Origin: Clusia tigrina
Taxonomy: Eukaryota > Arthropoda > Insecta > Diptera > Clusiidae
Length of the DNA stretch: 64,000 nt
Assembly (NCBI GenBank): GCA_920105625.2
Contig: OV050033.1
Span: 1,530,001-1,594,000, forward strand
Direction: 5' to 3'
Position 1 is the first letter of the stretch; each line of letters begins with the position of its first letter. Below are positions 1 to 11,166 of this stretch, piece after piece. Made by a program: the position numbers and the translations under genes. Below the pieces are notes generated by a model. The model saw only the letters and a program-made list of their open reading frames with translations, searched no databases and was not told where the DNA came from.

Positions 1-2600
1 TACATTCTGCCAAGCAGAATGTGGGCTACAAGAAAGCACTTCGTTAAGTCACTGAGCCTTGAGTGTCCTTAGCTTAGAATCAATATGGCCGCGTTGATTC
101 GCACCGCGTGCCCACAGTCACGTGACCATGCCGCACAATTGAACCTGAAGCACTTGACACATGAACAGTAATGTACTTCCCATTACACTAAAGCAAGCAC
201 AAACGCAAATACACACAGCCACCCACCCGCACATAAGCCCACCGTAGCCACATATCACATTACAAATTCCGCCATGGCCACATTTCGACACGCATTTAAA
301 ATAGTCGTAAAGCGAATTGCATTTCGCAGCCCAGACTGTGGCGGAAGTGGCAGGCAATTTTAAATTAGAATAAACGGAATTAAGATTGCAACAACACCAG
401 CGACAACATTAAAAAAATGTCCAATAAATTAGAAAGCAGCAAAAGGTTTGCGACATGTCTCGTGTCGAAGGATACCATAAAAACCGATCATTAAATTTCC
501 GCCCGTTCACCACGGAAACCCTAATATTGAAGGTATGAATCGGCATCCCAGTAGAGAATTTAACAACAAGTCCAGAAGAGAAGGAATGCAGGAATTGTCT
601 CGTGACGGTCCAATACTCAGGCGAACACTTAGAAGTCTGTTATAGCCAATTCTTGAATCATTGCTTCAGTCGACAGTTCTCATGACCAGGTAGTTCCTTA
701 ATTCGCTCTTCATTAGATCTAGTTTTACGACTGAAGGATTTTCGTAGCGCTTATAAAGAACATTTTATGCCATCTGATATACGAGTGTTAACTTCCTAAG
801 GCAGTGAAGGATAAAAAACGTATTTCTAGTTTTGTTGGGTGAGGAAGGAAATGTAAAAAGTTGTCTAATGTATTTACTATTTTATTGGAGATTTTGTTCT
901 AGGGATTGTAGAAAGCCAAACAGTTTAGTTCAGATGTAGATTTTCTCTCCAGTACCCTTATAAGACTATGACGGGTTTAGGATAATACTTCTAAAATTGA
1001 ACCATTGGAAAGGCCAAACATCTCGAAACCTAGGCAAGTGAGTGAGGAAATGTCACGTCAATGCTCGAATCGCTCTGCCCTGCTCTTTTTCTGTGTTTTA
1101 TAATCGCTTCAATCGTTAAGTATTTCAACTCCTATTAAGACTTGCTTCTGTGCTTCTGTGTTTCTCCTTTCTCCTAATTTCTAATGGGAGATGAACGCTC
1201 GATGCCTCATGATATTTTTACTATTCACAATCGTACATTCCAGCGCAGAGTGTGCGTTTCGTGAGGGAATGAGTTGTGTTTGCTTTTATTGCCTCAAACA
1301 ACCGATAATCACTGATGCTGTCCGTTCTTGAACAGTGTGGCTGTACGAGTTGCTGGTGGCAGTGGCAAACCAAGCCGATGGTGCTGGGGTTTGGGTGGTG
1401 AATAGCTGTGTAGATGACGGCGACAGCAACAATGTTTGTTGGTCAAAGTTTTGCGTGGCAGCTGTTTTGGCATTTAGTTTTGATAAGTTCGCCATATCGG
1501 AGACATTAATCGCCAACATTGCGGCAGGCAGCCTCGCAAACAGCATGTAAACCAAATAATGGCGGCAATAATTGTAATGGCAATAACCGCAAATGTGTAA
1601 AACCGACTAACTTTTGATTACATTTCAAGTATGCAGGCTTTGCGTACTGGAAGTGGCTCTCTAGATGTACACATAATGCAAATTTGTTAATGTCCCATAG
1701 ATATCATCATTGGCCCAAGTCAGAGAGGAGTATGAAGCACAATTTTCGTTTTGGAAGTTTCCCCCATTGCCATCGTTCGACGGAACTCACAACTACTTCT
1801 AGATATATGCTAATATTATCTCCGAAGTAGTTACTAATCACTTCGATGTCTTGAATCGTATAAGAACACGGCTTGATAAACATGACAGATGATATTTTTA
1901 TCTATGAACTTTGTTCCAAAGACGAACTTCGTGGACGACTGCTGTGAATCATCTGTCGTAAATATCCACCTTGAGGAGAGTGAATTCTTTTGTTGCTAAG
2001 CCAAGAGTAGATTCAATGTCAGGTCCCAAATGTAAGACAAACGACATAACACAGTGCAATAGAATCTATTTTAGAACCCAACCTTTGAAAGTGAACTCGT
2101 GATAATCATCCAAACGAATATTTCACATTTGTAGAATGCACTCAGCGGGGCTACAGAAATTCTGTCAAATCCTTTGCTAGCTTTACACCATTTGCCAAGC
2201 TGAGCATAGTTTAGAGTCAAATGAAATTGAAGTGTTTGACACCAAATCAAATTGCAAGCAACACACGTTGGACTTGCAGGAAATACACATCCGAACTAGT
2301 ATATTTTCATATCAATGCTAATAGAGGCAGTTTTGGTTGGGCTGTTAAAAGGTTTAATTCTTCCTCACACTCTCAGCGCCAGACACAAACGTCCACTACG
2401 ACAAAATACTCCAAATTTAATGGAGCAAAATCATCAGTTCAAAGTTGAGTATCCATTTTACTCCATTAATTCTACCGAGTCTGTCATTGCCGCGCTTGTC
2501 GTGCGTTTTCAAGCAGCCTCCTTCCAATAAATTCGTTACGCACTGCAGCATATCTTCACACTTAATGCAACATTTACAAAATATTCCATTAAAAATATCA
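1..2600. other. 3' flank of the minus-strand gene, no gene seen
   Basis: No open frame with convincing codon use or splice sites was found on either strand. Open stretches reach only about 90 codons, and the pair on opposite strands at 1286-1555 looks like mutual shadow. A 10-bp inverted repeat (GACAGATGAT at 1884-1893, complement at 1948-1957) is the only local structure noticed. The stretch is probably intergenic, or contains downstream exons that I could not recognise. Confidence 0.5.
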
Positions 2601-3024
2601 TAATTTTCACGGCTCCTTTTTATTAGAAGCAATGGATTTAGGGGAGCACTGGAAAATGGGGAAAGAATAAATATAAAAAACCATAAATCATGTTGTCAAC
2701 ACGTTTTTCACTTTGGCACAATCACATTGGGGAAAAAGGAAAATTTTTAATTAATAACTTAACAACCTCCAAAAGAGTACTCCACCACAGCAGCGGCAGC
2801 CCAAGCGCAACTCCAAAATTGACAGAGAAACCGTACAGAAAGTTGGATGGACTGCAATGAAGCGAAGTGTCGGATGCTCTATAAGGAATGGCTCTGCCCA
2901 CGACACGGACACGGACACGCTTGCCTGACTGTGTAGCCGCATGTGGAGAGGGAGTTGGATACAAGTGCTACCCAGCATTCTAATATGGGTCTCAATTGGT
3001 CTGAGCTAAATACAGACATATTCC
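2600..3024 (-). other. proposed 3' UTR of the minus-strand gene
   Basis: This is the stretch between the proposed stop codon at 3025-3027 and the AATAAA at 2619-2624. It holds two overlapping open frames of 75-80 codons on the minus strand in different phases. Neither has a recognisable motif. It is called UTR only from its position after the candidate last exon. Confidence 0.3.
2619..2624 (-). terminator. candidate polyadenylation signal AATAAA
   Basis: The minus strand reads AATAAA here, about 400 nt beyond the stop codon of the proposed last exon (3025-3298). That gives a 3' UTR of ordinary length. The hexamer is common in AT-rich DNA, so the call depends on position alone; cleavage at this site is inferred. 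Confidence 0.35.
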
Positions 3025-3298
3025 TCAGTATATTCTATTGCTGCTCTGTGCATCTTGGCCTTTGTCTCTGCGGCTGAAGTGGTTTTCGTTTGAGAATTGG
3101 TGAATGTTTCTTTTCAGTTTGCATTCGAAACTTTTAACAAGCGCTGCCAGGCGCATCACTTCCTGTGGGACTTCAGCAGTCTGGGAATTGCTCCCAGGCG
3201 CTCCTTGACTTTCTTTTTCAGTGAGGCTATTAGCTCGGCAGTGTCTAGTGTAGTCCCAGCAGTCGTCTTCGTAATTTTTCACCTGTTTAGATACAAAT
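3025..3298 (-). CDS. probable last exon of the Gln/Pro-rich protein gene (frame uncertain)
   Basis: A strong acceptor (pyrimidine tract ending TTTTCCAG, AG at 3300-3299) opens this segment. The upstream exons end with two bases, AG. Read in that phase, the segment is open for 90 codons to TGA at 3025-3027, beginning R-FVSKQVKNYEDDC; the other two phases stop at once if the exon starts here. However, another frame from about 3278 down to TGA at 3156-3158 has more typical codon choice. It encodes a basic, helix-like tail containing TAELIASLKKKVKERL. Using that frame needs a different acceptor (for example GAAG at about 3268) and an unseen exon to shift the phase. What is seen is the acceptor and two open frames; which one is used is not decidable here. 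No known domain was recognised. Confidence 0.4.
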
Positions 3299-5837
3299 CT
3301 GGAAAACAGCAATTAGACACGTTCCACTTGTAGTCAGCCAGAGCTGGAGCAGCGGAACCGTAAAAGTCAAAGTCATTAAGCCAACAATTTTTGGCCAGAA
3401 AGTTGTTTCAAATCATTTAATATTTACGAGTGTTTATTATGATTTTATCTTTCTAAAGCTGAGTATTTGAAGGTGTTGGCAAGGAAGATGAAACACTTTT
3501 GACTAATTCGAATATGCCGTTTACTGAAGCGTAAAGTAGGGAAGCCGCATTAATGCTGTGGAAGGCTACAATGATGGCAGAAGAGGGTGGTAGTAACTTA
3601 CATTAAAAAGTGGAAAATAATCTCTTTTACATAATTAAACCATTGTTTGTAGGTAATCCTCCCTTCATTTAACCTCCATCCTGTAAAGACCTTAAATTTT
3701 GTATATTTTATATTAGACAAAATTATGCCCACGGCTTATTCCATAATGTGGTTGGTTTTTGTCTCTTAGCAAATCTTTAAATATATGTATTCCATGATTG
3801 TTAGTGGATATTACATCTGCAACTCACATACACGTGGACAGCAATAAATCCAACGAAGATATCATATAGTGAAGATGAGAGAACCAAAACAGCAACCAAC
3901 GCCATTAAAATATGCGCAGGGAAGGACGCTGAAACAAGGCTTTAATCAGCGTTTGGTGTTCCCAGATGGACACATATCTTGTTTTGATTCCTACTTCACA
4001 ACATGGGAACTCCGCATAAGGAGTGTGACTGCAATTGCTTTTAAAGCCAACACAGTAAATTATGGTAAGATAGGAACAATTTCCTTTATGATATTTTATT
4101 TACTAAATAAAGTAATTGGTCCACGGCTTGCCAAGGTCTCAATATGAAAATAAACAGGTTTTATGACTACGGCAGACTAAGCTCACTTTGGCTAAGAGTT
4201 TCTTTACAATCCTATATTTGCTTGGAATTTGTCACAGGCAAGGCTGGTATGTATTCTAACAAGTCAATCCTATCGAAATTTAAAGTCTCTGTCTAAGTTA
4301 GAGCAGCTGGAGAAGATTTATGTGTCGTGATATCTTCTGGAAGGATACAATTACTCCACAATCTCTCAGGCTTAACACAAATGGAATCTCAACAAACAAA
4401 CAATAAGCATATTGTCTCTACTAACTGAACTACCAAGCTGAATTAAAGCCCACCCACCCACAATCAGCAGTTTCACATCATTCTTCCAGTCTGAAGCACA
4501 CAAACTTTAATTTTCATACAGATATCTGGGCATTCTATTTCGAGATAAACAGTGCTTCCTCCAGTGTACTAATCCGAACGAATTTTCAAGAAAGAAAAGA
4601 ATAAAATTTCCAAACTCATGCGCAGAAAACAACCGTGTCCATACGATTAAACAACATTCTCAAAAACTTGAATAAAATGAACAACTCACTTAGCATTTCC
4701 TTGTTTCAGTTTGCCTCGTTTCCTTCATTTCTTATCAGCTATTCCTGATAAGCATTGCATTTGGTAGAACCATATTATCCACTCCCTTCTTTTCAATAAA
4801 TTCATGCAACATTTTATTTACTGAAAGTAATTCAATTTTCCCCAAATACTTCTGCGAAATGTGAGTATTCTTCCTTTAGAAAGCTCATGTTTGTCATCTT
4901 TTTGAGTGATTGGAAATGGATTATTACTGCTTGTGAATCTCTCGATATCAAATTCAGCTACTTCATTGCGTAAAGAAAAAATGCCTGTGTCACGGCAACG
5001 CAACGCAGCAGCAGCTTCGTTTAATCACATTAGCAGCTGCCGAGGACTAACTTAATGAACCCATTTTCCCCAGCCACAAGCAAAACAAAGAGCTCAGTTT
5101 ACTACCCGAAGAAAACAAAACAAATTCCAAGCTAATAGCATCAAATAAATGACTTGCGATACAAATGGCGCATCAGGAATGTTATTGAGGCATTACAGTC
5201 ACAAATGAAGTACACAGGAAGGACACTCACTGCCAGGATGCCAAATTTGTACAACACAATAAAAGAGCAGCAAAGTAAGGCAAAAAATCCGTAACATCAT
5301 CCGTCATTGATTAAAAAACCAAAGCAACAACTACAATAGCAAGGACGTCAAATCAAATATCACAAAAAGCAAGGAACCCTCAGCAGTGGGGCAGGACGTG
5401 CAAGCAGCGAAATTGAATTGTGGGAAGTATTATGGCCATGGCGGAAGCGATGCTGTTTTTTGTCGAAGACGATATGCCACATCGAAAAACTTTTAAGTCA
5501 TTTGCAGGATTGGCGAACATGGTGGTATGCGGCAGGCAAAATATAGATATGAAACCAGGGAGAGAATCCAATAATAACAACAGACAAAACAGCACAAAAA
5601 AACGCAGCAACATCAACAACAACAATAACAAACTCCAAAGAAAAAAGCATACGCGGAAGTCCATCATCCACTAAGAAAAACCGAAAAAAGGAAAGACTTA
5701 GTCCACCGACGGACAGCAGCAAACGTTGGCAACAACTTCCACCGGTGGACAACTGAAATCAATCTCATTTGAATTCCGCTTTGTGTGTGTCCTGTTTGCG
5801 GTGGCAGCACACCTGGCGGCCAGCAGCCGTCTGCTAC
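3299..5837 (-). other. intron of the minus-strand gene
   Basis: This intron would lie between the 78-nt exon and the proposed last exon. It contains a possible piggyBac-like fragment on the opposite strand (3869-4147) and a low-complexity AAC/TTG-rich patch (about 5420-5674). The patch is open on both strands, up to about 95 codons. A very good minus-strand acceptor lies at 5671-5673, but the sequence after it stops immediately in the phase required by the gene. No further exon was found with confidence, although one may be needed to reach the alternative frame of the last exon. Confidence 0.5.
3869..4147 (+). mobile_element. possible piggyBac-like transposase fragment
   Basis: An open frame of about 92 codons includes the peptide HISCFDSYFTTWELR, preceded by a Gly/Arg-containing stretch (GRTLKQGFNQRLVFPDG). 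PiggyBac-family transposases carry a similar block, an Asp-Asn-Phe/Tyr-Phe-Thr-Ser motif followed by a Leu-rich helix and then a GT(I/V)R motif. Here the motif reads DSYFTT and the later part is eroded (FKANTVNYGKIG). No TTAA-flanked terminal repeats were located. The frame lies inside an intron of the minus-strand gene on the opposite strand. It could be a chance resemblance; if real, it is a truncated relic. Reading this match from memory of the family is the weak point. Confidence 0.35.
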
Positions 5838-5915
5838 CTGTCATAAATGTCCGGCAGGGCTGAGGCGGTGCCCGAATTGGGATGAAGTGAATTGCTGCTG
5901 AAACTGCTGCTGACG
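5838..5915 (-). CDS. 78-nt exon of the Gln/Pro-rich protein gene
   Basis: The exon is bounded by GGATCAG at the acceptor side (AG at 5917-5916) and ACAG|GTAGCA at the donor (GT at 5837-5836). It enters and leaves with two bases of a codon in hand, exactly the phase left by the large exon upstream (ends AG at 6599). In that phase it has no stop and encodes S-VSSSFSSNSLHPNSGTASA then LPDIYD plus AG. Its length of 78 is a multiple of three, so skipping it would keep the frame. The donor is ordinary and the acceptor lacks a strong pyrimidine tract, the main doubt. The peptide is Ser/Asn-rich and has no known domain. Another frame is open from a slightly earlier AG but stops before the donor. Confidence 0.6.
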
Positions 5916-6598
5916 CTGATCCAATACATCACTCACAGTTTAAAAGTTGTCCACTTTTTTCTTAGCCAGAGTCTGCGGCTTTTTATTTCATTCATGAAGA
6001 GTGGCATTGACATTATTCTTTTCGAATTTTTTGATACCTTTTACCTTTAAAAAGGACGTGTAACAAGCATTAAGTATATATAAATGATCACAATCACTTT
6101 GAATTTTTGTCCGTCCCTGAGTTTGTCCATCGGTGGCCAGATTTTTGACACACCTTCTGAGATGTCTTAATGAAACATTGACAAACTATAGCGTGGACCT
6201 TAGGACTATACGAGATAGTTATACCTATTAACCCATTCAGAGAAAGACCACGCCTACTTCCCATTCATGTATCCATAGCCACTATTTCTAATTGGAGTGA
6301 AATTACTTAATTATAAGAAGGAGCATTTATTTTATGAAAGCCAGATCATTTTTGGAGAAGCCTCCTCGCCATCCCAGATACATCTTAAAAGCCTCTCTCA
6401 ATCCACATTAATTTCTTTCTAATTCAATGAAATTAAAAGACTCACTTTTGTTCGCCGACTAATCTGCTTTGCATACACAACAATGTGTCCTCGCCACTTA
6501 ATTAACAGCAAAACACGCTAAAATAACACAACTGCTTCCTCTCTGAAGCCCACCCTTGCCCCACTCCACCCTTTAAGTAAAAATCTAATTAAACTCAC
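5916..6598 (-). other. intron with decayed repeat
   Basis: A 683-bp intron separates the large exon from the 78-nt exon. Its donor, AG|GTGAGTTT at 6598, is close to perfect. It contains an eroded dispersed repeat at about 6030-6330. A minus-strand GTGAGT at about 6445 is a possible decoy donor, but no acceptable exon precedes it. Confidence 0.6.
6030..6330. repeat. decayed dispersed repeat of fly type
   Basis: The block contains TTTTTGATACC, then TATATATAAATGATCA, then a pyrimidine-rich GTCCGTCCCTGAGTTTGTCC stretch, and further on a segment with ACCACGCCTACTTCCCATTC. This order of a TATAAATGATCA core followed by GTCCGTC-type pyrimidine runs is familiar from short dispersed repeats in drosophilid and tephritid non-coding DNA. 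The family name and the ends of the element could not be determined. No coding capacity is visible. Confidence reflects memory of the motif order, not an alignment. Confidence 0.45.
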
Positions 6599-8490
6599 CT
6601 CGCATAATAGGCCGCCGCCGCCATGGCTTGGGCCGTCTCCAGCCGCACTTCAATCTTGCCGTGGCGATACTGCAGCTTAGCGATGCCGTCTTGCTCCACA
6701 ACCAGAACCTCCTGGAACTCACCCGTGTCCTCCTCGAATACAATGGGCAGCGTGGAGGGTCTGTTGCTGTGGTTGCTGTTGTGTGGGGCCGATGTAGCTG
6801 GTGGCAGTAGCCCGGCCTGTTGCAGTGTCTGCTCCACCGAAATGGCGGCACTGGCAGGAGTCGCAACAGCTTTTGTTGTTGGTATATTAGCAACAGTGGC
6901 GACAGCAACGGGAGGGTTATATGTCGGTATGACAATAGCACTGGAAGCGGCACCGGCAGCGGCAGCAGCGGAAGTATTATTGGCGCCCAGAGGATGTTCA
7001 CGCATTTTACTTGGCTGCTGTTTTTGCTCCAATTCGAATTGTTGTTGTTGCTGGGCCTTCAATTTTACATTTTGTTGTTGGTGGTGCTGTTGCTTTTGCT
7101 GGTGCTCCTGATACTCCTTCAACTGCTGGTAACTGGAAGATTTCTGCTCGCCATCCGCCTTGGTGCGTTGCTGTGAATTGTACTGTGCTTGTTGTGGTGG
7201 TTTCGGCAACTGCTGTTTAGTAGCAAGTGTTGCTGCCGACGGTGGTGCAACACATGCAGGCAGCTGCGTTAGCAGAATGTTTGCATGTGGCTTCTTTGGT
7301 TCAAAGTGCATTTGATGCATGATGCTGCCAACCTCACCTGCGGCCATTTTTTTGTTTGCGCCCTTTGGTGGTCGCCCAGTCCCATTACTCGCTGCCAGCA
7401 AACGTTTCTTCGTCTGCCGGGAAGGCGGCAACGGCGGCAAATCCTTGGTACTCAATGGCTTCAACGGTGTTCGCTCTGGCGGGGGTGGTGGGAGAGGAGT
7501 TCGTTCCTTAATCGTCTCATAAACATGGTTGACTGGTGACGCTTGTGGTGGCGGTTGTAGAGGCGGTTGTGGCGGCGGTTGTGCTTCAAGCAGAAAGTGT
7601 TCTCTCTGGTTGTTGACGGGCTCCACATACACATCTGAGAACTGGAAATGTTGCCGATACACGTAAGCTCTGGACTGCTGCTGGGGGGGCTTTGGTGGTG
7701 GTGGCGGAGGTGGCAGTTTCAGAAACTGATACGGTTTGTGCTTGCCTCCGTGTATGGGTACTGCAGCTGAGGAAGATTGGTGTTGTTGTTTCTGTTGCTG
7801 GTGCTGCTGCTGTGGAAAATGTGCCGCGGAATTAGTCAAATGAAACTCATTCGCACTTGCGAAGTGCACATGCTGCTGCATCGGCCTTCCGTCGAGCCAG
7901 TGCGGATGCTGCTGCAACTGGTTCTCGTTGTCCTGAAATGTCGTTTGGTTCAACAAGTGCTTCTCGTAAATGTCATTTAGCAAATTGGTCGCAGTTTTGC
8001 ATATTTGATTGAAATTCGGCTGTTGCTGTTGCTGTTGCTGGTGCTGTTGGATTGGTATGCGACTTATTTTGGTTGACGAGATGTCATGTCGATATTGTTG
8101 TCTTTGCTCATTCAAGTTAATTTGCTGTATTTGTCTGTCGTTGGCCGCCGTTGATGGTGCGGGCATTTGTGGTATGGACACCGCAATTGATTGCCACGCT
8201 CCTGCCGATGCTGACAAATGCTGATGGCGCTGCAGCGGCGTTGGCTGCTGTTGATGTTGTTGTTGTTGCTGCTGTTGTTGATAGCAACCACCTTTGTTTT
8301 TAACCGAATTTTGCGTTGCACTGTTACCACATTCAAATTGTTGTTGCTTTTGCTGCTGTAATTTGCGTTGCTGCTGCAGATACGGTTGATGAATTGGCCG
8401 CTGGTGCTGTGCACTGGCAATTTTTGCTGCTGGTGAGGCATCGCGTTTAATTGCCGAAATTCCTGCATGTCGCGTTCGATGCACAGACGC
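6599..8490 (-). CDS. large Gln/Pro-rich exon of a scaffold-like protein
   Basis: The exon runs from acceptor CACATTTTCAG (AG at 8492-8491) to donor AG|GTGAGT (GT at 6598-6597) and is open for 630 codons plus two bases. The extra codons just upstream of 8490 belong to the intron and begin with TTG, so there is no start here. In the shorter isoform it is residues 47-676. It has an 8-Gln run near 117-124, a second Gln-rich run near 194-203, a 7-Pro run near 306-312, and many CAG/CAA (opa) stretches. Short motifs suggest adaptor function: VYETIKER near 369, LPPPPP near 379-384 (EVH1-type ligand), PLPPSR at 399-404 (SH3 class II type), plus tyrosine motifs YVYR and YVEP. An Ala run lies near 554-558. 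The end is acidic then mixed (IVFEEDTGEFQ, EVLVVEQDGIAKLQYRHGKI) and looks less disordered. No enzymatic domain is seen, and I do not recognise the gene. The function as a cytoplasmic scaffold is inference. Confidence 0.88.
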
Positions 8491-9444
8491 CTGAAAATGT
8501 GTGAAAACCAATTTTAATTTATTATGTTCAAAATAATTTCGGTGAGTTTATCGAATGGGAAGGGAAGTCGGGAATTTATTATTACTGTTGTGGTTGTGGG
8601 CAAAGTTTTCAATGCCACGGAGTCGTCTCTTAGGTGGAGCCAAAGCAAGCTTAAAAAGTGTCGTTAACTCTTCAACATTTATAGTATCGAGTAAGTGTTG
8701 AGTTCCTGAATTCTACATGGCTCAAAGCCCTCTCTAAGATTCGGTATATTTTTAAACTTAAATTAACCCCAGCTGAGGTATTTGCACCTCTGAGCACAAA
8801 GCAGAAACCGAGACGAATGAATGTCTGTAAAATATACTGATTCATTTTTGATCCGGTTTTAAGGGTAAAGAACGCGCCTACAAAGTTATGGTTTAACTCG
8901 CGCTCTCATGTAAGGGTACAGGGTATCTCGTAGTCGGTCTATACCGTCTTCAGATTTCTTTGCCGTTTATAATTTGAATTTGATGTTTTTTATTGCATTT
9001 TTTACAGTGTACCGCTTGGTCGCGGATGTCATTTTCTGCGTTCTAAATTCTTGCGTTTATGGCTTCTTGACGCCATGCTGCACTTGTCATAAAATCCACG
9101 CCAGCTGCATGAGTACGTGCATCGACTCCACTCCTTGCTTCTGCCTCCACCAACGAGTGCCCTAGACTTTCACTATTTTTATAACAATTTCCGCTTGTCT
9201 TTGTGGTTTTCCTCTAACTTCGTTTTTAATGATTTAATTGCGCTTTTAATGGTCCGATTTTTGTTTCTTTTCAAATGCAATAAAGAACGGTTAATGGAGG
9301 GGAGGGCCTCAGCTTCTCTGCTATTGATACACGTCAATGACACTCATGTTTATTGGTTTGGCACTGCGTTCTGATTGCTTCGGTTTGTTTACAAGTTTGC
9401 TGTGGTTTTTATTTTTCTGATAGATCAAGAAATGAGCTACTTAC
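8491..9444 (-). other. intron of the minus-strand gene
   Basis: A 954-bp intron runs between the 52-nt exon and the large exon, with donor GTAAGT (9444-9439) and acceptor TTTTCAG. No repeat or secondary gene was recognised in it. Open stretches on the plus strand (8974-9374) are Cys/Phe-rich and look random. Confidence 0.65.
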
Positions 9445-9496
9445 AAAGACCGGTGCCGCTGAGGTTGATGATTGCGATGAGTCTGCGTCACTGCAT
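9445..9496 (-). CDS. 52-nt shared exon joining both N-termini to the Gln-rich exon
   Basis: The acceptor CTACCTTTTCAG (AG at 9498-9497) and donor TTT|GTAAGT (GT at 9444-9443) are both excellent. One base (A) completes an Arg codon begun by the upstream exon. Seventeen codons follow, CSDADSSQSSTSAAPVF, ending exactly at a codon boundary that matches the frame of the 1,892-nt exon. Both candidate upstream coding exons (11081-11166 and 40711-40815) end with AG and so give the same Arg-Cys-Ser junction. The agreement of phase across independently chosen splice sites is the main support. The peptide is Ser/Asp-rich and could hold phosphorylation sites; that is inference. Confidence 0.85.
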
Positions 9497-11080
9497 CTGA
9501 AAAGGTAGCATAAATAGAGAATTTCAGTTTAAGCTGTGAAAGAAGTTGGCATAATCTGAGAAATTGCTGGCTAAGAATCTCGACAGAAAATACGAGTAAA
9601 AAACCAGCAATCAATCAGTAGTTCAGGTCAATATTGATTCGATGGATGTCTCATACTAATTATGTGGAGTTTCTAACAAATTGTATTGAATTGTAAATAT
9701 TTATAGTTCTGTAATAGTTGAAAGTGATTTCTCTAATAGTAAAAGGGGTTTGTTAAGTGGTTTCAACACATTATCGAAGGCACGAATTCCGTCAGCACCA
9801 AGTTTATTCTTGCTGTATATATTATGTATTAGTACATACTTCCTGAGCCTTGTTTCACAAACTAATCGCCACAACGAATTTTACAACTTTTTGAGGTAAA
9901 CTATTAGAATCGGCTCTTCAAATTAGTACGCACTATTCTCATTAATATTCTTATGAAACCCGTATTCTTGATAGCTCGACCTCGGGATTGTTTAAAGCAA
10001 TAAAAAGACATTTGTTTAATACTTTAGCTTTAATAAAAGCAGTTTCGTTCAATAGCAATTCACTTAAGAAACGGTTCGGACATTTTAATTGAATAGTGAT
10101 TCTTCCAATCACTTGAGTCACCTTTGCCACTATTAGCTAAGCCGATTCCTAATGGCTGTCTAATTCTATACTAAGAGAGATGGCATAAATAAACGCAAGC
10201 TTCAGATCTGAAAGTCCTGGCGACTAATCCTCTTTTTTTCTTTTGTAAAATAATAATTTTATTATTATTTTCCACTTAAATAAAAAAGTAATAAATAAAT
10301 ATTAGATTCAAATTAATAGTATTTTTGTAAATTTTTCCTCCCGAGCTGAGTCACAGAAGTAAGCAGGGCCATACGATCATATTTGAAGCCATTAGTAATA
10401 CGAATACATTAGTTTCATGTTAGACACAACTTCATTGGTAGTGTGAGCTGTGAATGGCCTGAAATGTTGACGAATTTCTAGATGGCGTTACCCTATTTAG
10501 CTAATAATGAGCATTTCAGTAGAGGAACCCAAATATAGTAATTAAATTTTCAACATAAAATTTGTCTCTGCTTCTTTCTCCCCCATCATGTCACCCAGCA
10601 AAATCACTAGCATTATTTAGCCATGACTCGATTCTGTGTAAGAGGGAAGAAATTGAGTTAATATTCTTATCACTGACCTACAACGACCAAAAATCAGTGC
10701 AGTGCAATCTAGACAAGTCGATTATCGATTGTCGTACATTTTACTCAACAATCTGCATTTTTGTCAATTTCTAAATTACATTTTCTAAATAATTATTGAA
10801 TTAATCGGTCCTTGAGAAACCAAAAACATATTTTCGTCCGATCTGGAGTCAGCATAGATACTCGTATTTCTTGGTTTAGTTGCCTCAACATTCATTGTCT
10901 CAATTGTCTAAATATTTAGAGTGTAGTTACTAGTGTAGAAATCGACGAGTCAAAAGTCTCCACAGAAAGCCCATAATTTATTTAGCGGAGACACTCACCA
11001 TCGACAGTGCTTTCGAAAGCACCACCATAGCAATATAAACTCTATTGTAGAAAATATCAAACTTTAGCATAGACTCTCAC
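9497..11080 (-). other. intron of the minus-strand gene (proximal isoform)
   Basis: A 1,584-bp intron with donor AATAG|GTGAGA and acceptor TTTTCAG. A tempting internal segment, 10999-11041, has a good acceptor and a GATG|GTGAGT donor. It lies only 39 nt from the upstream donor and would break the frame, so it is not called. The rest is AT-rich without recognised elements. Confidence 0.6.
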
Positions 11081-11166
11081 CTATTGGCTTCCTCCAGTGC
11101 TTCCAAGTGCTGAGCAACGGCTTTCAAACTGCGTTTGTGCCGATTTGATTTTGAACGCTGCAACAT
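11081..11166 (-). CDS. proximal first coding exon (start MLQRSK)
   Basis: ATG at 11166-11164 in the context CAAAAAATG starts 28 codons, MLQRSKSNRHKRSLKAVAQH LEALEEAN, then AG before donor GTGAGA at 11080. The split codon is completed to Arg by the 52-nt exon. An in-frame TAA at 11211-11209 lies upstream with no other ATG between, which fixes this start for this transcript. The peptide is strongly basic at first, then helical (AVAQHLEALEEANR) and may form a short amphipathic or coiled helix. No signal peptide is apparent, so the product should be cytoplasmic or nuclear. It is one of two alternative N-termini. Confidence 0.78.

Noticed and set aside
5380..5752. Overlapping Leu/Val-rich (minus) and Asn-rich (plus) frames
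   Set aside because: Both arise from the AAC/TTG low-complexity tract. The good acceptor at 5671-5673 leads to an immediate stop in the gene's phase.
6623..8224. Several plus-strand frames of 60-162 codons rich in Cys, Leu and Val
   Set aside because: They are antisense shadows of the Gln-rich coding exon.
10999..11041. 43-nt minus-strand segment with good acceptor and GATG|GTGAGT donor
   Set aside because: It would leave an intron of only 39 nt after 11081, and its length shifts the 52-nt exon into a frame that stops at its third codon.
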